NCBI GenBank assembly: GCA_018524725.1
Contig: JAEUWP010000436.1
Location: forward strand, 415,700-479,699
Reading direction: 5' to 3'
Length of the DNA stretch: 64,000 bases
Source of the DNA: Podaxis mareebaensis
Taxonomy: Eukaryota; Basidiomycota; Agaricomycetes; Agaricales; Agaricaceae
Under the pieces are notes generated by a model, which was not told the DNA's origin, searched no databases, and saw nothing but the letters and a program-made list of their open reading frames with translations. Of the stretch, positions 35,495 to 45,904 are shown piece after piece. The position numbers and the translations under genes are program-made. Within the stretch, counting starts at the first letter, position 1. The number at the start of each line of letters is the position of its first letter.

Positions 35495-36779
35495 TTAATT
35501 GAGACTCTGGAGCTTCATCCACTCCTTGTCGTTGGCATTGAAATCAATGCCTTTCTTTCTCCACCATCTCCTAGCATCCTCTCCACCCCCGATTGCATCT
35601 TCGAGTGCCTCTTCAATATCGCACATGCGATACTGAATCGGCAGCCCCGACTTGTCCCACCACTCCAAGACCTCTGGCCTGTTGTGGCGAGTTGCGCCGA
35701 CCAAAGCCTCCTGATCGAAAATCAGCTGTAACCCAGAACCCAACCACCATTGGAGAGCATCGACTTTGCCATTACAACTAGCGTGCTGGAGTGCATGCCG
35801 ATCATATTTGAACTCGAGCTGGGAAGTGGCCCACCATTCGAGGACCTCGACATGTCCGGCAGTACTGGCCATATCCATGACCCGGCCGATTTTTAGGGGT
35901 AGACCACGTGTGGTGTACTGTTGTTTCCACCAATCGAGGACGGCGATCTGATTCTTGGAGCTCGCGTACTCCAGCGCGGCTTCAGTGTATTCGAAGGAGT
36001 GCCCATAGTTAAGCCACCAGTCGAGTGATGCCACTTGTCCGTTCCTTGAAGCACCGTCGACGGCTTCTGCGACTGATCCCGGAGCTGGGGGTGGTATCAA
36101 GTCTGGGTGTTGCTCAAAGACGTGTTTCCACCATGAGAGGACGGATATACGGCCGTGTCTGGATGCTTTGATGGGAATGAGGTCGCCTTTGAATGCGGAG
36201 CGGAACATGTCATGGTGTTGGGAGAGGAAATATTCAAGCACATTGACATAACCAAAACGGATGGCGAGGACTGCTCCCAGTTTAGTCAACGGATTTTCAT
36301 TGCTGGGATTAGCGGCGCGGATGGTAGGGAGATGACCAGAGAGGGTGGCATAGTCTGTCGCGGTAGCGCGGGACCAGTCGAGAGGCCGGGGAAGAGATGT
36401 GGGTATGCCTACAGCCTTTGCGAGTTCCCAGTCACCAACATGATCCATGATTACGGCCATTATCTCGACGGGGAGATCTGGGGTGTTGGAACGCGAATGC
36501 GGAGTGGCGTGTGGGTGGAGGGTGAGGGAACTATTTGAGGCGGAAACATCCTGGGTTGCGTTTGGGAAGTGGTAGGTATGGTAGTCGTGATTTGCGAGAC
36601 GAGCAGCGAGGTCGTTGTGTGAACCTGAAGTAGGGAGGTTGCGGACTTTTAAGAAGAAGGTGAGTTCGTCATGCGAGAGTTTCTGATAGGCGGACTGTGC
36701 AAAGGCCAATGGAGATGCCACCGTCTAGAAGTCCTTGAATGAGATGAGACAGCAGAAGAAAGGATGGACTTACCAACAT
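35495..36779 (-). CDS. SAP-domain protein with ankyrin-like (VLEWW) repeats
   Basis: Residues about 15-50 match a SAP-type helix-linker-helix (KLSHDELTFFLKVRNLPTSG then DLAARLANHDYH), usually a nucleic-acid contact. Around residue 85, DLPVEIMAVIMDHVGDWELA resembles an F-box-like helix. From about residue 150 onward there are at least seven ankyrin-like units of about 33 residues, each ending in a Trp-Trp signature: VLSWWKHVFE, SLDWWLNYG, VLDWWKQQY, VLEWWATS, ALQWWLGSG, VLEWWDKSG. The uninterrupted frame starts at a GTG (36719-36721), which is not a fungal start. I place the start at the ATG at 36777-36779. A two-codon exon (ATG TTG) and a 49-nt GT-AG intron then join in frame to ACG GTG GCA, giving 411 residues. 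Such repeat proteins form large families in mushrooms. The substrate or partner is unknown. Confidence 0.8.
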
Positions 36780-36888
36780 GCGCTTGGGAGAGGAAAGGGA
36801 AGAGAGGAAAGACAGGATGGAGAGGTCGGATTTAACGTTTAATATTTAATATCTGTTTGTTACATACTCCACGGCACGTGCTTCCCAC

Positions 36889-37362
36889 CTACTCGCCTAC
36901 TGTCAACAATAGTCTGTCTATCTGCGGTACTAGCTCCTCCCACGCATCCAGGTCCACCTCAACAAATTCGTCCTCCTTCCCAATAAACGACGCGTTTAAA
37001 CTCACTGGCTTCGTCGCAGTCACCAGCCCAAATTTGCTCTTCAGATACAGGAACGCATTCTGCTCCAGTTCAGCAACTATGGAGCACAGTACTTAGGACC
37101 CACTCACCCGGCCGTTCAATGCGCTCATCCGTCGTCTTCCCAGCGCCATCACGCGATTGTCGTACTGTATCATGATCGGCTTCATGGGAAGGGGCCCCGT
37201 CGCTGCTGTCAAGAAGGCCTGCAGCACCTCTCCTACCCCCGCCGCGACAGGATTGGAGGAGTTTGTGAGATTTGTGACTACATCGGCGGCCGTTGGTCCT
37301 TGGCTTCCGACAGTCGGAATTTGGGATGGTGCTGCGCTGGGAGAACGCGTGACAGAGGGCAT
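36889..37362 (-). CDS. Hypothetical protein, about 140 residues
   Basis: I do not recognise a family. The first exon reads MPSVTRSPSAAPSQIPTVGS, then a Thr/Ala-rich part, then ATGPLPMKPIMIQYDNRVMA and LGRRRMSALNGR. The second reads LYLKSKFGLVTATKPVSLNA and ends EELVPQIDRLLLTVGE at a TAG. Several AG acceptors are possible for the intron at about 37,060-37,105. The one after GGAGCAG keeps the frame with a 49-nt intron. Both exons show natural composition and hydrophobic spacing. The true start may lie in an upstream exon, because the open frame reaches a few codons further up without another ATG. Confidence 0.5.
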
Positions 37363-37666
37363 GGAAGACACTGAAGCGAGGAGCTGACAAGTTCAATAGT
37401 ACTTTGCTAGCCCTTGGACAATCTCGTGCGCAACTTTGCTTTCGGTCGTTTGGGAACTCGTGGAGGGCGCGAAGGTTCAAAACGCCCAGTAGGGTCTTAC
37501 AGAGGCAAGGTTTTTGACTGGGCGTGGGTGATAGATTGTTGGCCAGTTCTATCAACGCACCGGCGCTGCTACTCGCTTCTCTCAGTAAAGCACGTGCCAC
37601 CTTCCCTGATCCCCGCCACACGTCAACGTCACAAATCAATATATTCCAAGACACTATGATTATCAC

Positions 37667-38671
37667 TCAAGAACCAACCCCAAAATCCTCGTCCAGATGA
37701 ACGCCTGTCGCACCTGCGTACCACCACTCATTAGTCCATCACTTCTTTCCCAGGCTGTGCAAACACACACCTATAAACTCCAAAAACCGCATATACCTAT
37801 CCCGTACACTCCCATTCTCCTCAAGGTCATAACTCCGAAGCAGCGCATTCAGACTCTCGACTGCTCATGGTCTCTTGACCTTGACATCTCCATGCGACCA
37901 AAGGACAATCCAGACACTCACCATCATACGAAAATAGACTCCCTAAATCCGCTGGGTAGTACTCACTCCTCTCCCCAGATTCTGCCAGAATAATTGCCAG
38001 AGGCTCGTACTCGCAGCTCATGTCCAAAGTCGCATTCTGCGCCCTTGCCTCCCTGAACCCACTACGTATCAAGAACAGCCAAACGCCTTGACGAGACGGG
38101 TGGACATACGAGTTTGCTAATGCGATCTTGGCTTCGCACAGTCGCTTCTTGCTATCGGCGACTTGTTTGTCTAAGGGGATGGGGACGTATCTCACTATTT
38201 GCTTGTCTACCTGTCGCTTGGTTTGCGCTTTGATAGCAGCCCGGACCTGGTCCTTGATCCCCGCCCTACGACATGACACTTGATCGACCTCGCCAAGTAG
38301 AGACAAGGGCCCACCTTGACTGAGCCTCAATTTCCGGTCGAATCTTCCTTGCCATCGCCTTCAGCTCCAAGACCTCCTCATGTGCGTCGTTTTCGTGCGC
38401 TCGGAATTCCTCTCGCATCTTCTGCAATGCGTATGCCCCATCGGCCTGGAAATAACAGTGAGTCATGAGTTCTGCCAAATTCAGATCCATCTACTCACTG
38501 GTAATGAGTCAATAGCCACCAGCTTCGATGATTGTCTTTCTATGAATTCAAGATTTTGGCCGCTAAAGCCTATCAGAACCGGGGGTTACCGCCAGGTCTA
38601 TATCCAACTTACATTACTTGAAGACTGTTGGTTATGGGTTCCAGGATCTCCCTCGCATCAAAGTTTTCCAT
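37667..38671 (-). CDS. Hypothetical helical protein, about 228 residues
   Basis: This is not a family I recognise, but the gene model is strong because six exons chain in one frame with good GT-AG signals. It starts MENFDAREILEPITNSLQV and continues LEFIERQSSKLVAIDSLP. A charged, mostly helical region likely to form coiled coils follows (ALQKMREEFRAHENDAHEEV, LELKAMARKIRPEIEAQ, KAQTKRQVDKQIVRYVPIPL). It then reads LDMSCEYEPLAIILAESGER, SLNALLRSYDLEENGSVRDR and ends LDEDFGVGS. There is no signal peptide or membrane segment. It lies between the dehydrogenase and another hypothetical gene on the same strand. Confidence 0.7.
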
Positions 38672-38902
38672 TGCTCAGGGATAATGGATGGCGTCGGTAT
38701 ATTCCAGTAAGCAAGTTGTACAAATCAAAGCCAGGAGAAGTGATTGAACTACGACCCAGGTTATTATAGCGTCAAGCCAAGCCTCGCGGCACCCTCATGC
38801 TCCATCTCCTCGCGGCTTCCATCATTCCCTCCAATCTTTCAACCTATACTTTACTTTGACTTGACGTGACGCAACATCAGCCTCGTTTACAACGCAAAAG
38901 CT

Positions 38903-40239
38903 TCACAGTCTCAGCTTCACCTTGCTTGTTTCTTGATACTCGATTACGAGATCCTTGCCCATACCCGCCGTCAAAAAGTCTCGCAAGTTCTGCAGGGCAC
39001 GGATTTCCATCTCCTTTTGCGAATCCTGGTTTTCGGTCCCCATGTGTGGGAGCAGCGTCACCTGCGGGAATTCAAGGAGTCGCGGATTGACGTGAGGTTC
39101 GTTGGGGTACACGTCCAACCCTGCTGCTCCCAACTATATGCACGTAAAAATCGCCATACCACATGCTCGTCAGTCACTACTGCAATGATTTGTTGCAATG
39201 AGAATAAATGGTTGTGAACTTACATGGCCGTCTTCCAAGGCACGGATTAAGGCCTCCTCATCGATAACTTTACCTCGTGCGGTGTTGATGATGATCGCGC
39301 CTGGCTTCAACGCCCGAATCCACTTCTCGCCTACAAGCCCCTCTGTTTCCTTCCGTAACGGCACATGCACACTCAACACATCCGCCCGTGCCAACATTTC
39401 CTCCACGTTGGCAAAATACTCACAATACGGCGGTGCATCAGCCACTTGCCTTCGGGAGTGGTATATTACGCGCATGGGGAACGATTGGACAAGTTCTGCC
39501 AGGCGTTTACCAATCCCACCGAGCCCGAGGATGGCAAGTGTTTTGCCTGTGATATCGTGCGAGATGCGATTGAGCCCCGATGGCTTCCATGTGAGTGCGC
39601 GAAGGGAGCGTTCGGCGATGGAGTATTGGCGCATGGTGGAGATTAGGAGGTAGAGGGCTGTCGTAGCTGTTGCGTCATCGACTGCGCCTGGGGTGTTGGA
39701 GAGGTAGATGCCTGGAAGGAACAATCATTTGGAAATCAGCCGAGGCGGATTTGTGAATCGATGGTTTGGGATGGAGACACACCGCGAGCTTTGCAGGCAT
39801 GGACATCGACTGGATCATACCCGGCTCCATTGTGCGCGATCCATTTCACGCTGGCGGGGAGTCCATCGATGAGAGCTTTATCGTATGTCCCGATGGCTTT
39901 GGAGGACTCGTTTTCACGGTAGATACCGACGATGCCGTCATATTTACCTCCGGGTTTGCATTCGGCGAGGAAAGATGCACGATTGGGGGAGTCCATGTAC
40001 TATAAATGCCATCGTGTATGAGTATGGACCTGAGCCCGAATGTATGGGGATTGTGGCAAGGTGGAATGGTGAAGGGAATCCCAACGTACAATTATCTCTG
40101 CGATATCTCCGAGGAGATCTTGAACCTCTTTGTGCGCCCATACGATGGTGCCTATACAAGGGTTGTTGGGCGAGGGAGAACGCAGTATGAGTAGAGATCA
40201 GCACGCACTGCAGATGAGGACTTTGGGACGAGATGCCAT
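38903..40239 (-). CDS. D-isomer-specific 2-hydroxyacid dehydrogenase (glyoxylate/hydroxypyruvate reductase type)
   Basis: The enzyme should reduce a 2-keto acid to a D-2-hydroxy acid with NAD(P)H; glyoxylate, hydroxypyruvate or a branched keto acid are candidates. The start MASRPKVLICSTIVWAHKEV is assembled from two exons. The N-terminal catalytic part includes ASVKWIAHNGAGYDPVDVHA. SNTPGAVDDATATTALYLLI leads into the Rossmann domain with the nucleotide motif LAILGLGGIGKRLAELV. Catalytic residues lie in INTARGKVIDEEALIRALED (Arg), in the Glu of GLDVYPNEPHVNP, and in the His of TLLPHMGTENQDSQ. The basic residues after the second strand (YHSRRQVAD) suggest NADPH preference, which is inference. 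There are four introns, with clean splice sites. This is the last intact gene before the transposon island. Confidence 0.92.
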
Positions 40240-40634
40240 GGTACACGTTGCTGGGGGGGAAGTGGGAAATTAAGACTGAACAACGGAAATTGGGGCAACT
40301 AAATAGGGACATGTGTAAGTCTGTGTGGCGGCATACCTCGGGATCGTGTCACAGGACCACTGCACGTATGAAGTTCAGAGTGTCAGGTCCTGGATGAGCG
40401 TTTAAGTAATAAATGTCCGGCAAGAGTCACACTAAAGGCGTAAAAGGTGGTTGTGATCAAGGGTGAGAGAAAGAAGAAAAGAAGAGAAAAAAAGGGGGCC
40501 GCGATTGGACAACAGTTGGAGAGGATTTGCAGGTGTGTTAAGTTCTGTATTCTCAAACACAGCGATAGGGGTGATCTTTTCCCGTTTGCCGGCAGGACGG
40601 ACCGAGAGGTCCGTCCGGTGATAACTTAATTAAA
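40240..40634. other. Transition zone upstream of the transposon island
   Basis: About 0.4 kb holding the upstream region of the dehydrogenase and an A/G-rich stretch (about 40,465-40,500). CpG frequency drops sharply to the right of it. Confidence 0.45.
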
Positions 40635-40636
40635 TA

Positions 40637-40660
40637 CAGTGATTTACGGTCACTTGACAC
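40637..40660 (+). repeat. Left terminal inverted repeat
   Basis: 24 bp starting CAGTGATTTACGG, matched by the inverted copy at 41564-41587 with a single G/A mismatch at a CpG. Confidence 0.85.
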
Positions 40661-40762
40661 ACCAAAGTGAAATATTTTTTCCCTGGTTCAAGGACACTGT
40701 ATCCTCCAGTGAAAATTACATGAGTGCATTAAAATCAATGTAATCTAAGTATCACCCAAGAA

Positions 40763-41110
40763 TTACAGGTGTATTACAAACTTGTGTAGAGATATGCACG
40801 TTATACTGCAGAGAGTCGAAAAAGTCCCTTGGGTGTCACTTGACACAGTGTGACATGGGCGTGACCCCAGCCAATCAATCAGTATGAAATCCACAAACAC
40901 TTGTTCCCTTGCAGGACTGAGCCTCTGAGTTGACACAACATATTCCTCCTGGGCCCATTCTCCATTGATCTGACATGCTAAACTCTTCATTTGGGCATTA
41001 AATTGAGCTGTGAATGCATGAAGTCCCCTTGGCTTGTCCGAAATTTTGTGTTCTTGTTTGTAGGCTTCTGCTACCTCATTGAGCCTTTTATTGAGCTCGG
41101 AACACGCTTT
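40763..41110 (-). pseudogene. Fragment of a pogo-like transposase N-terminal DNA-binding domain
   Basis: The minus strand reads through KRLNEVAEAYKQEHKISDKP, HAFTAQFNAQMKSLACQING and LSPAREQVFVDFILIDWLGS. The last stretch has the form of the CENP-B-type helix-turn-helix start found in fungal pogo transposases (L-P-Q-E-x-V-x-V-x-F-I). The DDE catalytic region is absent, consistent with internal deletion of the surrounding element. Confidence 0.6.
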
Positions 41111-41563
41111 TTGCTTCTAATGGTGTTATGAAGGTGCCCAGCCAACTACATGGATAAATTTAGAGGCATCCAGTAGAAAGAACAATGGATGAGAGCAATT
41201 GTGGGGTCAGAGGAGTTGTGATGGAGAGCTCAGCTGTCACACTGAACAGATTCTATTTTTTTCAGGTCAGTTCAGTGCGACTGCACCCCAGATCTCATTT
41301 ATAGATCATTGAAAGGGTCTATTACATTCTCAGAGTAAAATAATGGATAATACACAAAAGATAGGATGGCAAAAGACTTGATTGATCAGATAAAAAGTTG
41401 ATCATACCAATTTTAGACCAATTTCATACATGATTTGCCTCGATCTCACCAGTTTCTGCACCAAATCATTCAATTTTGGAAACTATGGTTGTCACATATT
41501 GTATCCATTTTTCAGGATTTTCTCAGGATTTTCAGGAATGCTACAGAGGTGTGAGACTGGATT

Positions 41564-41587
41564 GTGTCAAGTGACTGTAAATCACTG
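41564..41587 (-). repeat. Right terminal inverted repeat
   Basis: Reverse complement of the left end; the outermost bases on the inverted strand are CAGTGATTTACAG. TA flanks it on the outside. Confidence 0.85.
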
Positions 41588-42572
41588 TAACGTGATGTTT
41601 CCGTCATTGCATTGACATCTTGTGCCTTGCAGTGTTCGCCCCCTTCTCTCAAGTTCATGTAAATGAATTTCTCACATGCTAAAATAAATATTTGTGCTGT
41701 ACTGTTTCACCCAACATTACTTCCTCAAGTCTAGCAGCTTCTTCAATGTAGTCCCGGCCACCTGTTTTGCTGATCAAAGCTTGCTGTGGGTCTTGCCACT
41801 CAAGCCAACTATTCATGCAGACTAAGATTGTCTGACAGACTGGAAATCCAAGATCGACATGTTTGAGTGTTGTATTAACATTTTAACACCACCACACCCA
41901 TCTCTGCTGTGTCATCTGTAAGCAATACATGCTTGAACATGTACCTGTGTTCCCTCAGTGCCTCATGAGGTCACTACATCATGCCCATAACTGGCCCTCC
42001 AGCATCAACAGTTGCTTCCTCAGGAAAGGTTCACCACAGGTGCATCTGGGCCCACCACAACACCAGGAACCAGATCAGGCAAGTATATGCATTCCAAGAT
42101 CTCCACTAGATTGGTGATGTTGAATCTCACTGTGATCTTCTCATGTAGCTATTTTGTTGCACTGGGTGAGTCTCACTTACTTCTATAGTGGCCTGATTGG
42201 TCCTTGCAAGGATCTGTCACACCACTTCACAGTCCAATGATATCATATCCTTCTCCCCCATCTCTTAGAATCCAACCCCAGAACTACAACATTCTGTGAT
42301 TTGACCATTTACTTCTTTGAATGATGCAATACTAATGCCTGTTCCCATGATGATGCACTTGGGCTTGGATAAATCATCATCAAATAAGTGAATAGGACCT
42401 ACAGGGAGATGGGTATCATTGGTTAGTATCAAGTTTGGGCTTATTGGAGTGTCAATGAATTGATGGTGACTTTATGATGCTCCTTACAGCAGCTGGAGAG
42501 TTAGTGCCAGAGGCTTCAAATCAGGTGGTTGCAAATGGGGTGGGTCAAGTATGCAGCCTTGGTTTGATAAGC
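41588..42572. other. CpG-depleted interval of unknown origin
   Basis: About 1 kb of TG/CA-rich sequence without a supportable gene. It lies between the deleted DNA transposon and the old LTR and is probably older decayed mobile DNA. Confidence 0.4.
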
Positions 42573-42969
42573 TGTTATAAACTTGCCCTGACCATCCCAC
42601 ACCAATGTCATCTATCATGTCCTTATCTATGAACTCAGCCTCCCCAATGCCTCTTGAGGCACTACCACTAACACCACCAACTCTGCCAGTAACTTGACTT
42701 ATTACTGAAATGAGGCTTTTGCCAATCAATGTCTCTCTGGCCATACATCCCTCTTCTCCAAAGACTGGCCAACCCCCAGTCCTCTATTCTATTCTATCAA
42801 CTGCATGATGGCTGAAATACTGTGCATCACCTGGGAGAATGCTCCCTTCACTCATGTATTCAACCACAATAGCCTCTATGTCCAAACCATTGCCAACAAC
42901 TTCAACTCATTGTGGGGCCCATGGTTGAAAGATGATCCCTTATGCTGGAGAACCAATCATACTCCTCCA
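42573..42969 (+). repeat. Old 5' LTR, part 1 (interrupted by the young element)
   Basis: It starts TGTTATAAACTTGCC, matching the start of the young LTR in the opposite orientation (TGTTATGAACCAGCC). The match continues through the LTR-encoded frame, for example MMAEILCITWENAPFTHVFN here against MMTEILHITWENAPFTHVFD in the young copy. It breaks off at the CTCCA target duplication where the young element inserted. Confidence 0.8.
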
Positions 42970-44338
42970 TGTTAGGTTGGTCCTTATCACCAGTCACCTA
43001 AGCTTTGCTAGGGGGTGGCTATCTCACTAGATGGTTTGCAGAGGCACTAGGATCTAGCAAGAAGGATCACGGTAAGTAGGTGGCAAGGCAAGTGTCCAGT
43101 TAAGCACACTCAGAGGTTGAACTTCTATTAGTTGAGGATATGACTAATAGAGAGTTTACTACCACACTGATTGTGAACTAATATCAATTGCAGAATTAAA
43201 GAATAACACTGAGATTTGAGAATATAGGAAGCTTGCACTTCCAGTACATGAGTGGCTATTTAAGCTTTACTTCTAAGGTCCAAATCTGGTAACTATGATG
43301 AAGTAAGGCTATCAGTCCAAGAGTCAATAGGGGCATAACTACAGAGTGGAGTGAGACAGAAATAGAACTAGACAAGAATAGAAGTGAGATATAAAGGAAA
43401 ACTAACTAAGTAGGGAAATAGTTTGGTCTGAGTTCATCTGGGATACAAGGATACAAGATGAAGAGTCTGTGGTAGAGAGATAGAAAGAGAAACTATTTAC
43501 TGGTTTATATTACAAATCCATATCAGGATGAAGATGTCTATTAGAGGAGTCAGAGGAGTGTGAGTTGGGAGATGAGGTGGAACTAGGAATGGTGAAGTCC
43601 CCCAGTGAAGGCATTGAGTCAGAAGAGTCTGACTTGTGTAGGAAGATCAAGCTGCAGTGTGGGGAGGATGACAATGATGATGATATATCAGCAGTGACAT
43701 ATGGTGGTGGATATGGCAGAGGATCACTGATGGGTTCTTCTAGGTTTGACTTGTTGATACCTGGAACATTGGAGTCAATGCTGTAGAGGGGCAGAAGCTG
43801 AGTATGATGGGGAGGGATGGCCAGAGGTCCATTGGAGTTAGGATTGATACAATAGACTTCTACTTCTCGAAAGTAGAATCCATGGGCAACTTCATATTTG
43901 ATGATGTGCGGGACAACCTCAGGTGGATACATCATGTAGGGATGGAGGAATACAATTGGTTCTCCTGTGTAAGGAATCATCTTCCAACTATGGGCCCAGG
44001 TGGAGTTGAAGTTGTTGTGAATTGTTTGAACATACAGTCCATCAGGATTGAAGATGTGGGTGAAGGGAGCATTCTCCCAGGCAATGCATAGTATTTCTGT
44101 CATCATGCAGTCAGTCTTGTAGAAGATTGGTCTAGGCATCAGCCAGTCTTCAGAGAATAAGGAGGTGTGGCCAGGAAGGTGACAGTTAGTGAAAGCTTCA
44201 TTACAGTAGTGAGTTGAGTCTTCAGCTGGTATACCTGTATCTTGAGTGGTAGAGTGGGAGGCATTGGGGAGTCTAAGCTCATGGACTAGAGCATGATAAA
44301 TGACATTGCAGTGAGAGGTACCAGGCTGGTTCATAACA
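42970..44338 (-). repeat. 3' LTR of the young chromovirus (1,369 bp)
   Basis: It is the same length as the 5' LTR and aligns to it throughout. Differences are dominated by TG in one copy and CA in the other. It contains the downstream part of a 317-codon frame. Confidence 0.95.
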
Positions 44339-44463
44339 TTATCCCCTTTGTTATTAGTGAGTTCCATCTCACTACTACTATCTGACACTGGTGTTGGGTG
44401 AGGGGTAGGTGGTCTAGGATCTTCCACTTCCAATGTTGGAGAAGGGAGATTTGTGATGTCCAT
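43510..44463 (-). CDS. LTR-spanning ORF of the young chromovirus, 317 codons
   Basis: The frame starts at an ATG inside the internal region (44461-44463: MDITNLPSPTLEVEDPRPPT), crosses the LTR boundary at 44338 and ends inside the LTR at TAA. I recognise no domain. The N-terminus is Pro/Ser-rich, the middle is compact with many aromatic residues (SWKMIPYTGEPIVFLHPYMM, ENAPFTHIFNPDGLYVQ), and the C-terminus is Ser/Asp-rich. The same frame without its first 42 codons is open in the 5' LTR, and a divergent copy is readable in the old LTR. The fact that it survives in a CpG-decaying element suggests it was coding at insertion. Function is unknown. Confidence 0.6.
   Translation of the reverse strand: MDITNLPSPTLEVEDPRPPTPHPTPVSDSSSEMELTNNKGDNVMNQPGTSHCNVIYHALVHELRLPNASHSTTQDTGIPAEDSTHYCNEAFTNCHLPGHTSLFSEDWLMPRPIFYKTDCMMTEILCIAWENAPFTHIFNPDGLYVQTIHNNFNSTWAHSWKMIPYTGEPIVFLHPYMMYPPEVVPHIIKYEVAHGFYFREVEVYCINPNSNGPLAIPPHHTQLLPLYSIDSNVPGINKSNLEEPISDPLPYPPPYVTADISSSLSSSPHCSLIFLHKSDSSDSMPSLGDFTIPSSTSSPNSHSSDSSNRHLHPDMDL
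44339..44351 (-). other. Polypurine tract of the young chromovirus
   Basis: In the element's sense, ACAAAGGGGATAA lies immediately before the 3' LTR. This is the position and composition expected for the plus-strand primer. I could not identify a primer binding site after the 5' LTR. Confidence 0.6.
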
Positions 44464-45900
44464 CAGCTGTGTGGATGTGTTCTGATCTCATTGGATAAGG
44501 GAGTGAATGTGCACAGCAGCTCTGCTGAGTAGGCTGTGTCATTCTCTGATGGATGTGGGGGAGGCCGAAGGTATAGGTGTTGGAGCACATGGTCTGCCTG
44601 TTTTGGGTACTGATAATGTTGTCAGCAAGGGTGAAGATGGCAGCATTGATGGATTGGTGCAGTTGCACACTTGATGGACTTGGACTTTGGGCATGGCAGG
44701 GAAGGTAGGGGGTTCCATTATAGTCTCTAGCTTGTAAAGATGATCAGGTGAGGTTACTTCCTCTGTATCAATCAGTATGTGGATACTGCTGGTATTGATT
44801 GGTCCCTTGTGGAAAAGTGCATGAAGGGCAAAGTAATGGAGGAGATTGGACTGGGAGTGGGTGCCTAGGAGGAGTGATAGGTTGGCTAGGAGGGCAGCAG
44901 TTGCTTAAATCAGAAATGTCTGGTAGGGAGTCAGGACATTGTTGTATTCTTTGATGCAGAGCCACATAGTGGCTTGCATTGGTAGATTGTGACAGTAAAG
45001 CCTCAGTTCACAGTGGAAGGCTAACATCTTGATAATGTCTAATACTTCCCTGAATTGGAGGCAGAAGGTGTGGACTTGGAGTTGAGGGAGTCCTGCTATA
45101 TAAGGTGTGAGTCTTGTGTAAAGTTGAATTAGGTTGTGGTTGTTGATCTGTTCATTGGGGAGATCTGGATAGTGGAGGATTTGAAAGAGAGCTAGTTCTG
45201 CTAAGTGCATTGAGTTGTAGACCAATTTTATCAAGGAGAAGTTTGGTGGTAGAGCTTGAGCTCTTGATGTCACTACATAGTTGAGGGGAGATGTTGTGGC
45301 CAATACAAGCAAGTCAGGCTGTCTCCATTGAGTTCAAAAGTCAAATGAGCATTCTAGCAGAATGCATGATAGTAGCAATAGTTTCTCTGTAGACATTGCA
45401 GTTCTGAACCAAAAGTGGATTCCTTCAAAGAGCAGCATCCTGGGTGATGGAGTTAACCCAGTCCAGAGATTCTCTGAGTCAAATAAGTTCAGTGTCAAGG
45501 TCAGATACTTCACTAAGGAAGGAAGGTAGTTTGATTGGGGATCCAGTGTTGATTGGCCAGATGAATTCCCAGCTTCTGATGTGGGTCAAGTAGGCTGGGA
45601 GTGGGCAGAGTGGGTACAAGATGAGGAAGGGCATGGCATCCTGTGCAATTGTGGTTGTTGTGATGTGTTGTATGGTGAGGTGTTCTGTGATGGCATTCAA
45701 GTGTTCTTAGAAGGTGGTGGGTGTCTCAATGAGGGACTGGATGCTGTCAGTGTTGCAGCCAGTGCTTGGAGTAGAGTTGGGAGGTAATTGAGTATCTTGG
45801 TGAGCTTCAGTTTGAGTAGTGGGTTCTTAGGTATTGGTGGTTGATATCTCTGGTGGTTAGCAAAGTTTGTTCTTCCTTTTATAAGCATTGAGGATTTGCT
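44352..45900 (-). other. Extra internal region between pol and 3' LTR
   Basis: About 1.5 kb downstream of the chromodomain has several minus-strand open segments separated by stops. Examples are 44905-45312 (SLIKLVYNSMHLAELALFQI and YIAGLPQLQVHTFCLQFREV) and 44768-44965, a Pro-rich stretch. They look like one decayed frame of helical then Pro-rich character. No envelope-type signal or membrane anchor is visible. I cannot assign a function. Confidence 0.5.
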
Positions 45901-45904
45901 GTGC

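Larger units (their letters stand above)
40637..41587 (-). mobile_element. Internally deleted pogo/Tc1-mariner-type DNA transposon
   Basis: The 951-bp element has 24-bp terminal inverted repeats (40637-40660 and 41564-41587) that start CAGTGATTTAC and differ at one base (CGG against CAG). A TA dinucleotide lies outside each end (40635-40636 and 41588-41589), the target-site signature of Tc1/mariner-like elements. Inside is a minus-strand fragment of a pogo-type transposase N-terminus. No catalytic domain remains, so it could only be moved in trans. Confidence 0.8.
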
